Part shown: positions 33,156 to 42,872 of the stretch, piece by piece | How the letters are laid out: every line of letters begins with the position of its first letter | Position numbering within the stretch: position 1 is the first letter of the stretch | DNA from: G963663365 sp963663365 | Lineage (GTDB): Bacteria; Hinthialibacterota; Hinthialibacteria; Hinthialibacterales; G963663365 | Assembly: GCA_963663365.2 (NCBI GenBank) | Contig: CAXXIH010000004.1 | Span: 1,178,001-1,242,000, forward strand | Reading direction: 5' to 3' | Length of the DNA stretch: 64,000 nt | Position numbers and translations under genes: made by a program | The notes under the pieces: generated by a model | What the model was told of the DNA's origin: nothing | Database searches by the model: none | Seen by the model: only the letters and a program-made list of their open reading frames with translations

Positions 33156-34526
33156 ATGCCCGCATCGGAAACACGCATACTCCTGGAGCATATCGGCGAA
33201 CCCCAAAGCTGTACCTTGGAAGGTTACCGGCGGCGGGGTGGTTATGAGGCCCTGCGCAAGGCGTTATTTGAAATGACGCCGGATGATGTTATCGAAGAAG
33301 TGAAGACATCCGGTGTGCGCGGCCGTGGTGGAGCGGGGTTCCCGGCCGGTGTGAAATGGGGATTCATTCCTAAAGCCTCCCCCAAAGCGCGTTATTTGGT
33401 TTGTAATGCGGATGAGAGCGAACCGGGCACGGCCAAAGACCGGGCGATTATGGAGTTCGATCCGCATCAGTTGATCGAAGGCTGTATTATTTGCTCTTAC
33501 GCGATTGGCGCGCATTACGCCTTCATCTATATCCGGGGCGAATACCACCACATTGCCGAACATTTGCAGTTTGCCATTAACCAGGCCTATGAAGCCGGTT
33601 TGGCGGGCAAGGGTATTCTTGGGAGCGAATACGATTGTGAAGTAATTCTCTACCGGGGTGGCGGGGCTTACATTTGCGGCGAAGAGTCAGGTCTTTTGAC
33701 TTCATTGGAAGGCCGAAAAGGCTATCCACGCAATAAACCGCCGTTTCCGGCTATCGAGGGTCTCTATAAAAGCCCCACCGTGGTTAACAATGTCGAGACA
33801 TTGGCCTGCGTGCCCCTGGTTATTAGCAAAGGCGGCGAATGGTATGCCTCGATGGGGACGGAAAAGAGCAAAGGCACTAAGTTGCTCTCGATTTCCGGCC
33901 ATGTGAATAAGCCCGGTGTATATGAGATCGAACTGGGCAAAATGACGCTCCGGGAGATCATTGACGATCTGGCCGGGGGTGTCCCCGGAGGCCGTAAGAT
34001 CAAAGGCGTCATTCCGGGCGGAAGTTCGATGCCGATTCTCCCGCCGGACAAGCTGGATATTCCTTTCGATTATGAGTCCGTACAGGCAGCCGGTTCGCTG
34101 CTTGGTTCAGGCGGAATTATCGTGCTTGACGAGACCGTGGATATCGTGGAGATGGCGCTACTACTCACCAAGTTCTATGCGCATGAATCCTGCGGACAGT
34201 GCACACCCTGCCGTGAAGGCACACGGTGGATGCTGAATACCATGACAGCGATTTATGAAAAGCAGGGGCATCCTGACGATTTGGATTTGATTCGAGGTCT
34301 GTTTAAGACCGAGTTCAGTTCGATTTGTCTGTTGTGGTCGTCCCTGATTATGCCGATTCGGGCTTTTCTCCAACATTATCCGGAAGAGTTCGAGGCGTAT
34401 ATCAAACAGAGCAAGCTGGATTTGGAGGCGATAAAGAATAAAGAACAACTGTCTCCTTCCACGGCTCTAGCCGTTCCGGGCGAAGCGTTGCCGGGGCGGC
34501 CGGTTAAACTGCGTCTGGCAGAGTGA
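33156..34526 (+). CDS. nuoF: NADH-quinone oxidoreductase subunit F
   Basis: A 456-residue flavoprotein subunit. GRGGAGFPAG (56-65) with GVKWGF binds FMN/NADH; NADESEPGTAKDR and GAGAYICGEE-like YRGGGAYICGEESGLLTSLEG are family hallmarks. The 4Fe-4S cluster N3 is held by C346, C349 and C352 (ESCGQCTPCREG) and C391 (SSICLLWSS). The last motif differs from the usual TICALG. It oxidises NADH and passes electrons to NuoE and NuoG. Confidence 0.97.
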   Translation: MPASETRILLEHIGEPQSCTLEGYRRRGGYEALRKALFEMTPDDVIEEVKTSGVRGRGGAGFPAGVKWGFIPKASPKARYLVCNADESEPGTAKDRAIMEFDPHQLIEGCIICSYAIGAHYAFIYIRGEYHHIAEHLQFAINQAYEAGLAGKGILGSEYDCEVILYRGGGAYICGEESGLLTSLEGRKGYPRNKPPFPAIEGLYKSPTVVNNVETLACVPLVISKGGEWYASMGTEKSKGTKLLSISGHVNKPGVYEIELGKMTLREIIDDLAGGVPGGRKIKGVIPGGSSMPILPPDKLDIPFDYESVQAAGSLLGSGGIIVLDETVDIVEMALLLTKFYAHESCGQCTPCREGTRWMLNTMTAIYEKQGHPDDLDLIRGLFKTEFSSICLLWSSLIMPIRAFLQHYPEEFEAYIKQSKLDLEAIKNKEQLSPSTALAVPGEALPGRPVKLRLAE

Positions 34527-34588
34527 CGATTGCCGGCGAATTAGGTTTGGCTGCATAAAGCAAAGAAAGAGCTTTTGAATCGAAGATT

Positions 34589-37237
34589 ATGGCTACGATC
34601 AAAAATCCTCATACTGGAACGGTAATCCGCCCCAAGGCGCATCCTTTTGCGGGTGACGCTGCACGCCGGAGACGTGAAGAGAGCAAGAAAATCACCGACC
34701 CCGTGACCTGCACGATCAATGATCAAGAAGTGACCGTGCAAAAGGGAACGACGATTTTTGAAGCGTGCTGCCAGGCGGGGATTTATGTTCCGCATTACTG
34801 TTACGATCCCGATTTGACGATTGTTGCCAGTTGCCGTCTGTGTTTGGTAGAAGTTGAAAAAGTACCCAAATTGGTGCCTTCTTGTTCAACGCCGGTGGCG
34901 GAAGGCAACGTTATCCTTACCGATAGTGAAAAGGTGGTTGAAGCGCGTAACTGGCAGATGGAACTTCTGCTCAACAACCACCCCTTGGATTGCCCGGTGT
35001 GCGATCAGGGTGGCCATTGTCAGCTGCAACGCTACAGCATGGATTACGGAACGGATGATACCCGGTTCCGTTTTCCGAAACGCGTTTTCCCCAAACCGGA
35101 TCTCGGTCCACTGATCGATATAGAGCGCAACCGCTGCATTCTCTGTTCACGTTGCGTGCGTTTTATGGATGAGATTGCCGGGAATGCCGAACTGGAAGTG
35201 ATGGCGCGGGGCAATGATTCCTATATCGGGACATTTCAAGAACAACCGCTGGAGAATGAGTTTGCGGGCAATACCATCGATTTGTGTCCGGTCGGTTGCT
35301 TGACGGATAAGGTTTTTCGTTTCCGGGCGCGTGTATGGGAATTACGTCCCATCGCTTCGGTCTGTCCGCATTGCGCCGTGGGGTGCTCTGTGGAGATCGA
35401 AGGACGGAAACGCAATCACGAACTTTTACGTGTGACTCCTCGCCGTAATGATGAAGTGAATGGGCGGTGGATCTGCGATAAAGGCCGTTTTGGCTACGAC
35501 TTTGTAAATTCCAAAGAACGAGCCAAACTGCCTTTGGTGAAGCGGGACGGCGTTCTTAAGAATCAAAACGGTGTCAATCCGGTTGATTTGACTGTCGATA
35601 AGCTGAAGGCCATTCAAAGCGAACATGGCGGGCAAGCGATTGCCGGTCTGGCTGAAGCGAATCTTCCGAATGAGGCGCTGTACGCTTTCCAGAAGTTGCT
35701 GCGGGATGCACTCGGTTCTAACAATCTGGATCACCGGACCGAATATGCTGGTGTCAATCATGACGATGGATATTTGACCTCGCTCCGCCTGGGCGCGACC
35801 AACGATCCATTGGATGAGGTCGAGGGCGCGGATGCGATTCTGCTGATCGGTTCGGATCTGCCCAATGAACTTCCGATTCTTAATTTGAAATTGCAACAAC
35901 GGCTAAAGGGCGCGCATCCGGCCCGGCTGTTGGTTGCGGCCAACCGCGGCGGTGAATATGAACGCCATGCTTCGGAATACATTCGTTACCGTCCGGGTAC
36001 GGAAGGTGCATTTGCGGCGGTGCTGCTTTCAGCGGTAATTGCGGCCAAACAAGCGGATGTTCCGGGCGAGTTGGCCGCCTTGATCGAAAAGATCGACGTT
36101 CAGTCTTGCCTTGGCCAGTGCGATTTGGCTTGGGACGCGGTTGAGAAGATTGCTTCTGCGATGGCCAATGCCGAGCATCCGACGATTTTGATCGGTGAAG
36201 AACTTTGGTCATCGGTGGATGGCTCCAATACCGTGGCGATTTTATCCGATGTGGCCCGGGTGTTGGGGATTCTGCATGAAGACCGGATCGGCATCAATCT
36301 GTTATTGCCTGAATCCAACAGCCGTGGCGCGGTCGATATGGGTGTTTTGCCTCATTTGGGACCGGGTCTTGCACCGGTGGAGAATCCCGGAAAAGGCACG
36401 GCGGAAATTCTTAAAGCGGCTGCAAACGGCGAGATTAAGGCCCTGATTCTGTTAGGGACGAATCTATTATGCCGTTATCCGGACCGGGCTTTGGCCCAGG
36501 CTGCTTTAGAGAAGACCGAATTTGTTTTGGTCATCGACGCCTTCAAGCATGAAACCGTCGAGATGGCTGATGTATTCCTGCCGATTTCACAATATTCGGA
36601 ATATGAAGGAACCTTTACGAACGTTTCCGGCCGCGTTCAACGAGCCCAAGCGGCTCTTGCTCCTCTGCCCGGAACGGCGATCCCAACACGTGTTTTGCAG
36701 GTCTTGGCCCAGCGTCTGGGCAGTGATGTTCCCGAGAAACAACCGAATGAACTGTTTGCCGAATTGGCTTCGGTTGTCGCATCTTATGGACAGATGACAT
36801 GGGACGGTATTCTAGGCGATGGCCTGGATCAAGATGTTTCAAAGTCAGGAATTTTTGCTGAGGCGGGAGGGCGCTTTGCGGCTTTCGATGCGCCTGCACC
36901 GCCGTCCTTGGGCCCCGATGGATATCCGTTGCGTTTGATCCGGGGCCGCAAGTTATGGGATCAATCGAAATGGGTGCGCTATACGCCCGCTCTGGTGGAG
37001 CGGTCGGAGATGGACGGCGGTATTTCTGTGATTTTATCGCCTGCCGATGCGCAAAAATCCGGTATCGAGGATGGCGCGGAGGTCACCGTGGCCGCGCCAA
37101 CCGCCAGCCTGCGGGCCAAAGTTTCCATCAATTCAATTGCGCCCGAGGGTTGCGCGGTGCTACCGGGGTCCTACGATGCAATTGCTGCGAATGAACTTTG
37201 CAATGAAGGGGCAACCCACGTGAGGCTGACCACATGA
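34589..37237 (+). CDS. nuoG: NADH-quinone oxidoreductase subunit G
   Basis: An 882-residue iron-sulfur subunit. The N-terminal domain has the 2Fe-2S ligands (YCYDPDL, SCRLCLVEVE), the His-Cys cluster region (HPLDCPVCDQGGHC), and two 4Fe-4S motifs (CILCSRCVRF, DLCPVGCLTD). A further CPHCAVGC...C motif starts the molybdopterin-oxidoreductase-like domain, which corresponds to the extra N7-type cluster of some bacteria. The C-terminal half is the pseudo-molybdopterin fold and needs no cofactor. The start has about 50 extra residues (ATIKNPHTGTVIRPKAHPF...) before the ferredoxin domain. It overlaps nuoH by four bases. Confidence 0.96.
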   Translation: MATIKNPHTGTVIRPKAHPFAGDAARRRREESKKITDPVTCTINDQEVTVQKGTTIFEACCQAGIYVPHYCYDPDLTIVASCRLCLVEVEKVPKLVPSCSTPVAEGNVILTDSEKVVEARNWQMELLLNNHPLDCPVCDQGGHCQLQRYSMDYGTDDTRFRFPKRVFPKPDLGPLIDIERNRCILCSRCVRFMDEIAGNAELEVMARGNDSYIGTFQEQPLENEFAGNTIDLCPVGCLTDKVFRFRARVWELRPIASVCPHCAVGCSVEIEGRKRNHELLRVTPRRNDEVNGRWICDKGRFGYDFVNSKERAKLPLVKRDGVLKNQNGVNPVDLTVDKLKAIQSEHGGQAIAGLAEANLPNEALYAFQKLLRDALGSNNLDHRTEYAGVNHDDGYLTSLRLGATNDPLDEVEGADAILLIGSDLPNELPILNLKLQQRLKGAHPARLLVAANRGGEYERHASEYIRYRPGTEGAFAAVLLSAVIAAKQADVPGELAALIEKIDVQSCLGQCDLAWDAVEKIASAMANAEHPTILIGEELWSSVDGSNTVAILSDVARVLGILHEDRIGINLLLPESNSRGAVDMGVLPHLGPGLAPVENPGKGTAEILKAAANGEIKALILLGTNLLCRYPDRALAQAALEKTEFVLVIDAFKHETVEMADVFLPISQYSEYEGTFTNVSGRVQRAQAALAPLPGTAIPTRVLQVLAQRLGSDVPEKQPNELFAELASVVASYGQMTWDGILGDGLDQDVSKSGIFAEAGGRFAAFDAPAPPSLGPDGYPLRLIRGRKLWDQSKWVRYTPALVERSEMDGGISVILSPADAQKSGIEDGAEVTVAAPTASLRAKVSINSIAPEGCAVLPGSYDAIAANELCNEGATHVRLTT

Positions 37238-38313
37238 TTCCCGAACCGAACATGACAGCACTGCAAGCTGCGGTTCTGGGCCTTATCAAAATTGCCGTCA
37301 TTATCGGTGTTGTATTAGGCGTCGTGGCATATTCTGTCTGGCTGGAACGTAAAGTCTTGGCCCGGATCCAGGCGCGTTTCGGGCCCAACCGTGTCGGTCC
37401 CTTCGGACTTTTGCAGCCGGTCGCAGATGGAATCAAACTTTTCCTGAAAGAAGATATCACTCCCAAAGAGTGTGACCGTTTGATTTATTATTTGGCGCCT
37501 ATTTTGAGCATGATGCCCGCATTAACCGCTCTTGCGGTTATTCCATTCGGGCCGGGCTTTGTGCTTCCCGAGTGGGTTCCGATTGTCGGTGGACTTCCAC
37601 TGAACTGGCAAATCGCCAATCCGGATATCGGCATTATATTTATTTTGGCGGTGGCCTCGATCGGTGTGTACGGCATTTTTATGGCCGGGTGGAGTTCGCA
37701 GAATAAATATTCGCTTATCGGTGCACTCCGCAGTTCCGCACAGATGGTGAGCTATGAGCTTTCTTTGGGATTGTCGTTAATCACGGTTTTGGTTGCAGCC
37801 GGAAATTTGAACATGCGGGAGATTGTTGAGAGCCAGGACCATGGATTTTGGAATTGGTGGGCATTCAACCATGAAATTCTGTTTCTCCCCGGCTTCATCG
37901 CATTTGTGCTTTATGTCATAGCCGCATTCGCAGAAACCAACCGTACGCCGTTTGACCTGCCCGAAGCGGAAACCGAATTGGTGGCCGGTTATCATACCGA
38001 ATACAGCAGCATGAAATTCGCCATGTTTTTCATGGCGGAATATACCAACATGGTTGTGGCTTCATCGATTGCCACGACTTTATTCTTGGGCGGTTATAAA
38101 GCGCCATTGCCCGGGCTCGATTTTATTCCGGGTGTTTGTTGGTTTGCCATGAAGGTTTTCTTCTTTCTCTTCTTTTTCATTTGGATTCGCGGCACCATGC
38201 CGAGATTACGTTACGATCAGCTGATGCGTTTCGGCTGGAAATTTATGCTTCCAGCGGCATTGGCGAATTTAGTTTTTATAAGCATCGTCCTTTTGGTTTT
38301 GCAGTCGCCTTAA
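37234..38313 (+). CDS. nuoH: NADH-quinone oxidoreductase subunit H
   Basis: A 359-residue membrane subunit with about eight helices. YSVWLERKVLARIQARFGPNRVGPFGLLQPVADGIKLFLKED is the classic signature, and ETNRTPFDLPEAETELVAGYHTEYS is the quinone-site loop. NuoH links the hydrophilic arm to the proton-pumping arm. The ATG overlaps the nuoG stop (ATGA). A nuoI gene normally follows; here nuoJ comes after only 118 bp of non-coding sequence. Confidence 0.97.
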   Translation: MIPEPNMTALQAAVLGLIKIAVIIGVVLGVVAYSVWLERKVLARIQARFGPNRVGPFGLLQPVADGIKLFLKEDITPKECDRLIYYLAPILSMMPALTALAVIPFGPGFVLPEWVPIVGGLPLNWQIANPDIGIIFILAVASIGVYGIFMAGWSSQNKYSLIGALRSSAQMVSYELSLGLSLITVLVAAGNLNMREIVESQDHGFWNWWAFNHEILFLPGFIAFVLYVIAAFAETNRTPFDLPEAETELVAGYHTEYSSMKFAMFFMAEYTNMVVASSIATTLFLGGYKAPLPGLDFIPGVCWFAMKVFFFLFFFIWIRGTMPRLRYDQLMRFGWKFMLPAALANLVFISIVLLVLQSP

Positions 38314-38431
38314 TCAGCGGTGCGAAAGCAAGAGGCGTTTTCATAGCGGGCGGTTGTCCGCCAGGTTTGAGACAAGGGAATGCGGCGCGGTCATTTGAGA
38401 CCGGATTGAGAAATCGCTGCCGAGGAAGAGT

Positions 38432-38950
38432 ATGCTCAGCGCATTTATTTTCTGGATTTTTGCATCCATCGCACTTGTTTTTGCAACGGGCGTGGTGATT
38501 TGCCGGAATCCGATGCACTCCGCCATCTGCCTCGTGGCCACTTTGGCAGGTGTTGCCGGTGTTTATCTCCATCTTCATGCCGAATTTATGGCATGGCTGC
38601 AAATTTTGGTTTATACCGGCGCGGTGATGGTGTTGATCGTTTTCACGGTATCCCTGCTGAACTTGCAACGCGACGACAAACTGACCTTAAACACACCCCA
38701 GCTGTGGGGCGTATTTTTTGCGCTCGCATTTATGGTGGTGATGTTCGTTTATTTCAAACTGGATAACACATTCGGATTCGAAGGCCCCGTCAAACCGCCT
38801 GTTGATGTTCAATGGGGCGGTGCGGTGATGGTGGCTTCAAGCCTTTTTGGACCCTATGTGTATGCCGTGCAAATCGCAGCGGTTCTTTTGACCGGTGCTG
38901 TGGTTGGCGCGGTGATGTTAACCCGTAAGAGCCGGGACGAGGTCGAATAA
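38432..38950 (+). CDS. nuoJ: NADH-quinone oxidoreductase subunit J
   Basis: A 172-residue five-helix subunit. NPMHSAICLVATLAGVAGVYLHLHAEFMAWLQILVYTGAVMVLIVFTV is strongly conserved and contains the pi-bulge helix region; the C-terminal helix precedes TRKSRDEVE. Membrane arm of complex I. Four bases before nuoK. Confidence 0.95.
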   Translation: MLSAFIFWIFASIALVFATGVVICRNPMHSAICLVATLAGVAGVYLHLHAEFMAWLQILVYTGAVMVLIVFTVSLLNLQRDDKLTLNTPQLWGVFFALAFMVVMFVYFKLDNTFGFEGPVKPPVDVQWGGAVMVASSLFGPYVYAVQIAAVLLTGAVVGAVMLTRKSRDEVE

Positions 38951-38954
38951 GACG

Positions 38955-39281
38955 ATGGTGGTACTCAACCATTACTTGGTATTGGCGGGCGCGCTTTTCA
39001 CAATCGGAGCGATTGGGGTCATGCTGCGCCGTAACGCTATCGTCCTGCTGATGTCGGTCGAGCTGATGCTGAACGCCGGGAATCTGGCGCTTTTGGCCTT
39101 TGCACGGTTTGCGGGTGCAGATCCCAGCCGGGGCATTGTGGCTGCAAACGGCATGTCCCTGGTCTTTTTTGTCATGACTGTCGCCGCCGCGGAAGTTGCC
39201 GTGGGTTTGGCGATTTTAATCAATATGCATCGTCAATCAGACTCGATCGAAGCCGACCGGGTCCATGAATTGGCGGGCTAA
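38955..39281 (+). CDS. nuoK: NADH-quinone oxidoreductase subunit K
   Basis: A 108-residue three-helix subunit with the two buried glutamates needed for proton pumping: E36 (SVELMLNAGNL) and E80 (VAAAEVAVGLAI). The N-terminal LNHYLVLAGALFTIGAIGVMLRRNAI is typical. Directly after nuoJ and 48 bp before nuoN. Confidence 0.96.
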   Translation: MVVLNHYLVLAGALFTIGAIGVMLRRNAIVLLMSVELMLNAGNLALLAFARFAGADPSRGIVAANGMSLVFFVMTVAAAEVAVGLAILINMHRQSDSIEADRVHELAG

Positions 39282-39329
39282 GGCAATACTGAACGAAAGA
39301 TATTGAATTAGTTAAGACAGGAACCCACC

Positions 39330-40895
39330 GTGGCGCCGGAGAGCACATATAACGCGCAACAGTTTGTTCAAGAGGCCTTTGGCAGCGCCAATGTGTCGAT
39401 GGGGCTCATTATGCCCGAGACCATTTTGGCGCTGACCGCTGCCGTGCTGTTAATTTGGGATTTGCTCTGTTTGCGTAGCGGGCCGCTGCCGGGACGGGGC
39501 CGACGGAATTTTTCATTCGTTTTGATCTCGATCATCGGTATCGGTATTGCCTACCTGTTTTCCCGGTCCGCGCTTTTGGGTGAAGGTTTCGGCCGTACCG
39601 TAATCCGCGATGGCTTGGGTGTTGTCTTTGAACGGATTTTCCTGCTTTCGGGGCTTTTATGCGTGCTGATTTCCAAGCGGTTCTTGGATCGGCACCTTGT
39701 CCATCAAGTCGAGTATTACATTCTGGTTCTGCTGGCGACGGCGGGCATGATTGTGATGGGCAAAGCCGGGGATATGATTACGCTGTTCCTCGGTTTGGAG
39801 TTGCTTTCCATTTCGCTTTATGTGTTGACGGGCCTGTTCCGCGGCGAGCCGTTTTCGGTCGAAGCATCGTTTAAGTATTTCATTCTGGGTGCGTTTTCGA
39901 CGGGCTTTTTGGTATTCGGTATCGCTTTTCTTTACGGCACATTCGGTACAACCAATCTTTTGGCAATCGGCGAAGCGTTCCGCGCAGATCCCGAACTGAT
40001 TTACGATCCGTATCTGTTGTTCTTTGGCATAGCGCTGATCCTCACCGGTCTGGGGTTCAAAGTCTCATTGGTACCGTTCCATGCTTGGGCTCCGGATGTG
40101 TACCAAGGTGCGCCAACTCCGATTAGCGGTTTGATTGCCACCGGTTCCAAGATTGCCGGATTTGCGGCATTGATTCGTATCTTGGCGCTGGCTTTGCCGT
40201 TGAGTTATACGGTCTGGAGTTCGGCGATTTGGTGGCTGGCTCTGCTGACGATGATCGTCGGAAACTTCATGGCCCTGACTCAAGATGATCTGAAACGTCT
40301 GCTGGCGTATTCATCCGTGGCTCATGGCGGCTATTTAATGATGGGCTTTTTGTCGCAGAGCGCCGTGGGTATTCAGGCTGTGGTTTTTTATGCGCTGGCT
40401 TATACGTTGATGACCAGCGGAGCGTTCGCCGTGATCGTTTTGGCCGGACGCCATGACCGCGAGCGCTACACGATTTCCGATATGAACGGATTGGCCGATG
40501 CCAGCCCCACGCTTGCAGCGGCTATGGCCGTATTTCTTTTCTCGCTGGCGGGAATGCCGGTAACAGCAGGTTTTATGGGCAAACTGTTTCTTTTTGCCGG
40601 AGCTGTACAGGCCGGATATAAGGGATTGGCCATCATCGGCATTTTGACCAGTGTTGTTTCTTTCGCTTATTACCTGCGCATCGTGGTAGCGATGTATATG
40701 CGTGAAGCCGATGAGCCGTGGCGTCTGGAAGGCGCAACGGCATCCGGTTCATTAGCCGTTTTAATCGCCGTTGCCGGTGTGCTCTATTTCGGATGCTTCC
40801 CGGGTGGCCTTTGGGGACGTATCGCCAGCAGCCTGTCTGAGGCCGCTCCTTATTTGATGAGTGTGACGATGGGTCTAGGAGGTCTCGGGGGATAA
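39330..40895 (+). CDS. nuoN: NADH-quinone oxidoreductase subunit N
   Basis: A 521-residue antiporter-like subunit with about 14 helices. FLGLELLSISLYVLTGLFR, SVEASFKYFILGAFSTGFLVFG, and KVSLVPFHAWAPDVYQGAPTPI identify NuoN and include the conserved Glu and Lys residues of the proton path; FLFSLAGMPVTAGFMGKLFLF is the second half-channel. GTG start with an AGGA upstream. It precedes nuoL, whereas most operons end L-M-N. Confidence 0.96.
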   Translation: MAPESTYNAQQFVQEAFGSANVSMGLIMPETILALTAAVLLIWDLLCLRSGPLPGRGRRNFSFVLISIIGIGIAYLFSRSALLGEGFGRTVIRDGLGVVFERIFLLSGLLCVLISKRFLDRHLVHQVEYYILVLLATAGMIVMGKAGDMITLFLGLELLSISLYVLTGLFRGEPFSVEASFKYFILGAFSTGFLVFGIAFLYGTFGTTNLLAIGEAFRADPELIYDPYLLFFGIALILTGLGFKVSLVPFHAWAPDVYQGAPTPISGLIATGSKIAGFAALIRILALALPLSYTVWSSAIWWLALLTMIVGNFMALTQDDLKRLLAYSSVAHGGYLMMGFLSQSAVGIQAVVFYALAYTLMTSGAFAVIVLAGRHDRERYTISDMNGLADASPTLAAAMAVFLFSLAGMPVTAGFMGKLFLFAGAVQAGYKGLAIIGILTSVVSFAYYLRIVVAMYMREADEPWRLEGATASGSLAVLIAVAGVLYFGCFPGGLWGRIASSLSEAAPYLMSVTMGLGGLGG

Positions 40896-40898
40896 AAG

Positions 40899-42845
40899 AT
40901 GTTGAAATACTGTTGGTTCATACCTTTGTTCCCCGCATTGGCCTTTTTGGCTAATGGACTGTTGGTGCTCTTTCGAGTTCCGATTCGCGACCAATTGGCC
41001 GGCAAGATTGCCGTCATTGCGATGATTTTATCCACGTTGATCTGCCTGGGATGTTTGGGCGATCTTTTAGGCGGCGCGGAGCCTTATGACGCCGATTTGT
41101 ATACGTGGATGGGATTTGAGGGGGGATTGGATATCCCCATCGGTTTCCGTTGCGATCAATTAACCGCGATCATGTTGCTTGTTGTCGGGGTGGTAGGCAC
41201 GATTATTTTCGTTTACGCGACGGGCTATATGCACGGCGATCCCGGATACGCCCGGTTTTTCACCTATTTCCCACTGTTTACCACAATGATGTTCATTCTG
41301 GTTCTAGGGAACTCGCTTCCTTTGCTTTTTGTGGGTTGGGAAGGTGTGGGGCTGTGCAGTTATTTATTGATCGGATATTTCTTTGATCGCGATTATGCCC
41401 ATGAGGCTGGCAAAAAAGCTTTTATTGTTAACCGGATCGGAGATGCCGGTTTCCTAATCGGCATGATGCTCTTGTATTGGAGCTTAGGCAGCCTGCGTTT
41501 CAGCGATATCGCTGCTCATGCAAGCCATGTTTATGCGGCCGCTCCCGGTTTGGCATTGGCGATTACGCTGCTGCTGTTCGTGGGCGCGACCGGCAAGTCG
41601 GCGCAGATTCCTCTGTTTGTTTGGCTTCCCGATGCCATGGCCGGTCCTACTCCGGTTTCGGCACTGATTCACGCTGCCACCATGGTTACAGCGGGTGTTT
41701 ATATGGTGTGCCGTCTGTCGGCGCTCTACACCTTGGTGCCCATGGCCGGATTGGTCATCGCCCTGACAGGTGGTGCTACGGCGCTTTTGACCGCAGCCAT
41801 TGCCATGACCCAACGGGATGCGAAACGAATTCTGGCCTATTCCACGATCTCGCAACTGGGCTTTATGTTTATGGCGGCGGGTGTGGGCGGTTACGTGGCC
41901 GCGATCTTCCATTTGATGACGCACGCCTTCTTTAAGGCTTGTCTCTTTTTAGGATCCGGCTGTGTGCTTCACGCCTTCCACGTGGATACCGATGTGGATG
42001 TATTCAAATGCGGCGGATTGCGCAAGCACCTGCCCATTACCCGTATAACGTTTCTTGTTTCATGCTTGGCGATTGCGGGCATTCCCCCGTTCTCCGGTTT
42101 CTTCTCTAAAGACGAAATCCTATGGGATGCTTTCAAGCACGGTTACGAGTTGATTTGGGTTATGGGTGTAGCCGGTGCATTCTGTACGGCGTTTTATATG
42201 TTCCGTTTGTATACGTTAGTATTCTCCGGGGAATTCCGTGGCGATCCCGAATCGCATCACTCCGTTGAAGAACAAGCCGCACACCTGCATGAGTCGCCAC
42301 CCTTGATGACGGTTCCGATCAGCATCCTGGCTTTTCTGGCTCTGGTAGGCGGGTTGGTCAACATTCCGCATATCTTTACCAAACTGCACGATTTCCTTAC
42401 GCCGGTGTTCCATGCCGGTCATGATGTTCATGCTGCTGCTGCGTCTGCCGGTGAGCCGGGCCTGGCTTGGGAGCTTGGTCTGATGGTTTTCTCGGTGGCC
42501 GTCGCTTTGGTGGGAATTTTGGTGGCGCGGGTTCTTTATCTCTATACCAAGGGTGGCCCCGAACAGGTTTCGAAATCGGCGGATTTGGCATACGAGTTAT
42601 CGTTCAACAAGTTCTTTGTGGATGAGCTTTACGACCGCGTCTTTATTAGCAAAACAATGGGTCTTGCGGGGATTTTCCGCTGGATCGATGACAACATAAT
42701 CATCGCCGGGCTGAATGGACTGGGCAAAATAGCGACCTGGTGCAGCCGAGTAATTCGTCCGGTGCAGACCGGCTACGTGCAACATTACGCTCTGGCTATT
42801 TTGATCGGACTGGTGTTCATCGTGCTGGTCTTTTTAACGAACTGA
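40899..42845 (+). CDS. nuoL: NADH-quinone oxidoreductase subunit L
   Basis: A 648-residue antiporter-like subunit at the distal end of the membrane arm. VGWEGVGLCSYLLIGYFF with its essential Glu, GATGKSAQIPLFVWLPDAMAGPTPVSALIHAATMVTAGVYMVCR, and ITFLVSCLAIAGIPPFSGFFSKDEIL are diagnostic. The C-terminal lateral helix and last transmembrane helix are present (KFFVDELYDR... ALAILIGLVFIVLVFL). A His-rich segment (FHAGHDVHAAAAS) lies near residue 505. Three bases after nuoN. Confidence 0.97.
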   Translation: MLKYCWFIPLFPALAFLANGLLVLFRVPIRDQLAGKIAVIAMILSTLICLGCLGDLLGGAEPYDADLYTWMGFEGGLDIPIGFRCDQLTAIMLLVVGVVGTIIFVYATGYMHGDPGYARFFTYFPLFTTMMFILVLGNSLPLLFVGWEGVGLCSYLLIGYFFDRDYAHEAGKKAFIVNRIGDAGFLIGMMLLYWSLGSLRFSDIAAHASHVYAAAPGLALAITLLLFVGATGKSAQIPLFVWLPDAMAGPTPVSALIHAATMVTAGVYMVCRLSALYTLVPMAGLVIALTGGATALLTAAIAMTQRDAKRILAYSTISQLGFMFMAAGVGGYVAAIFHLMTHAFFKACLFLGSGCVLHAFHVDTDVDVFKCGGLRKHLPITRITFLVSCLAIAGIPPFSGFFSKDEILWDAFKHGYELIWVMGVAGAFCTAFYMFRLYTLVFSGEFRGDPESHHSVEEQAAHLHESPPLMTVPISILAFLALVGGLVNIPHIFTKLHDFLTPVFHAGHDVHAAAASAGEPGLAWELGLMVFSVAVALVGILVARVLYLYTKGGPEQVSKSADLAYELSFNKFFVDELYDRVFISKTMGLAGIFRWIDDNIIIAGLNGLGKIATWCSRVIRPVQTGYVQHYALAILIGLVFIVLVFLTN

Positions 42846-42872
42846 GTTTGAGACTCTACGAGGATTAGAGGC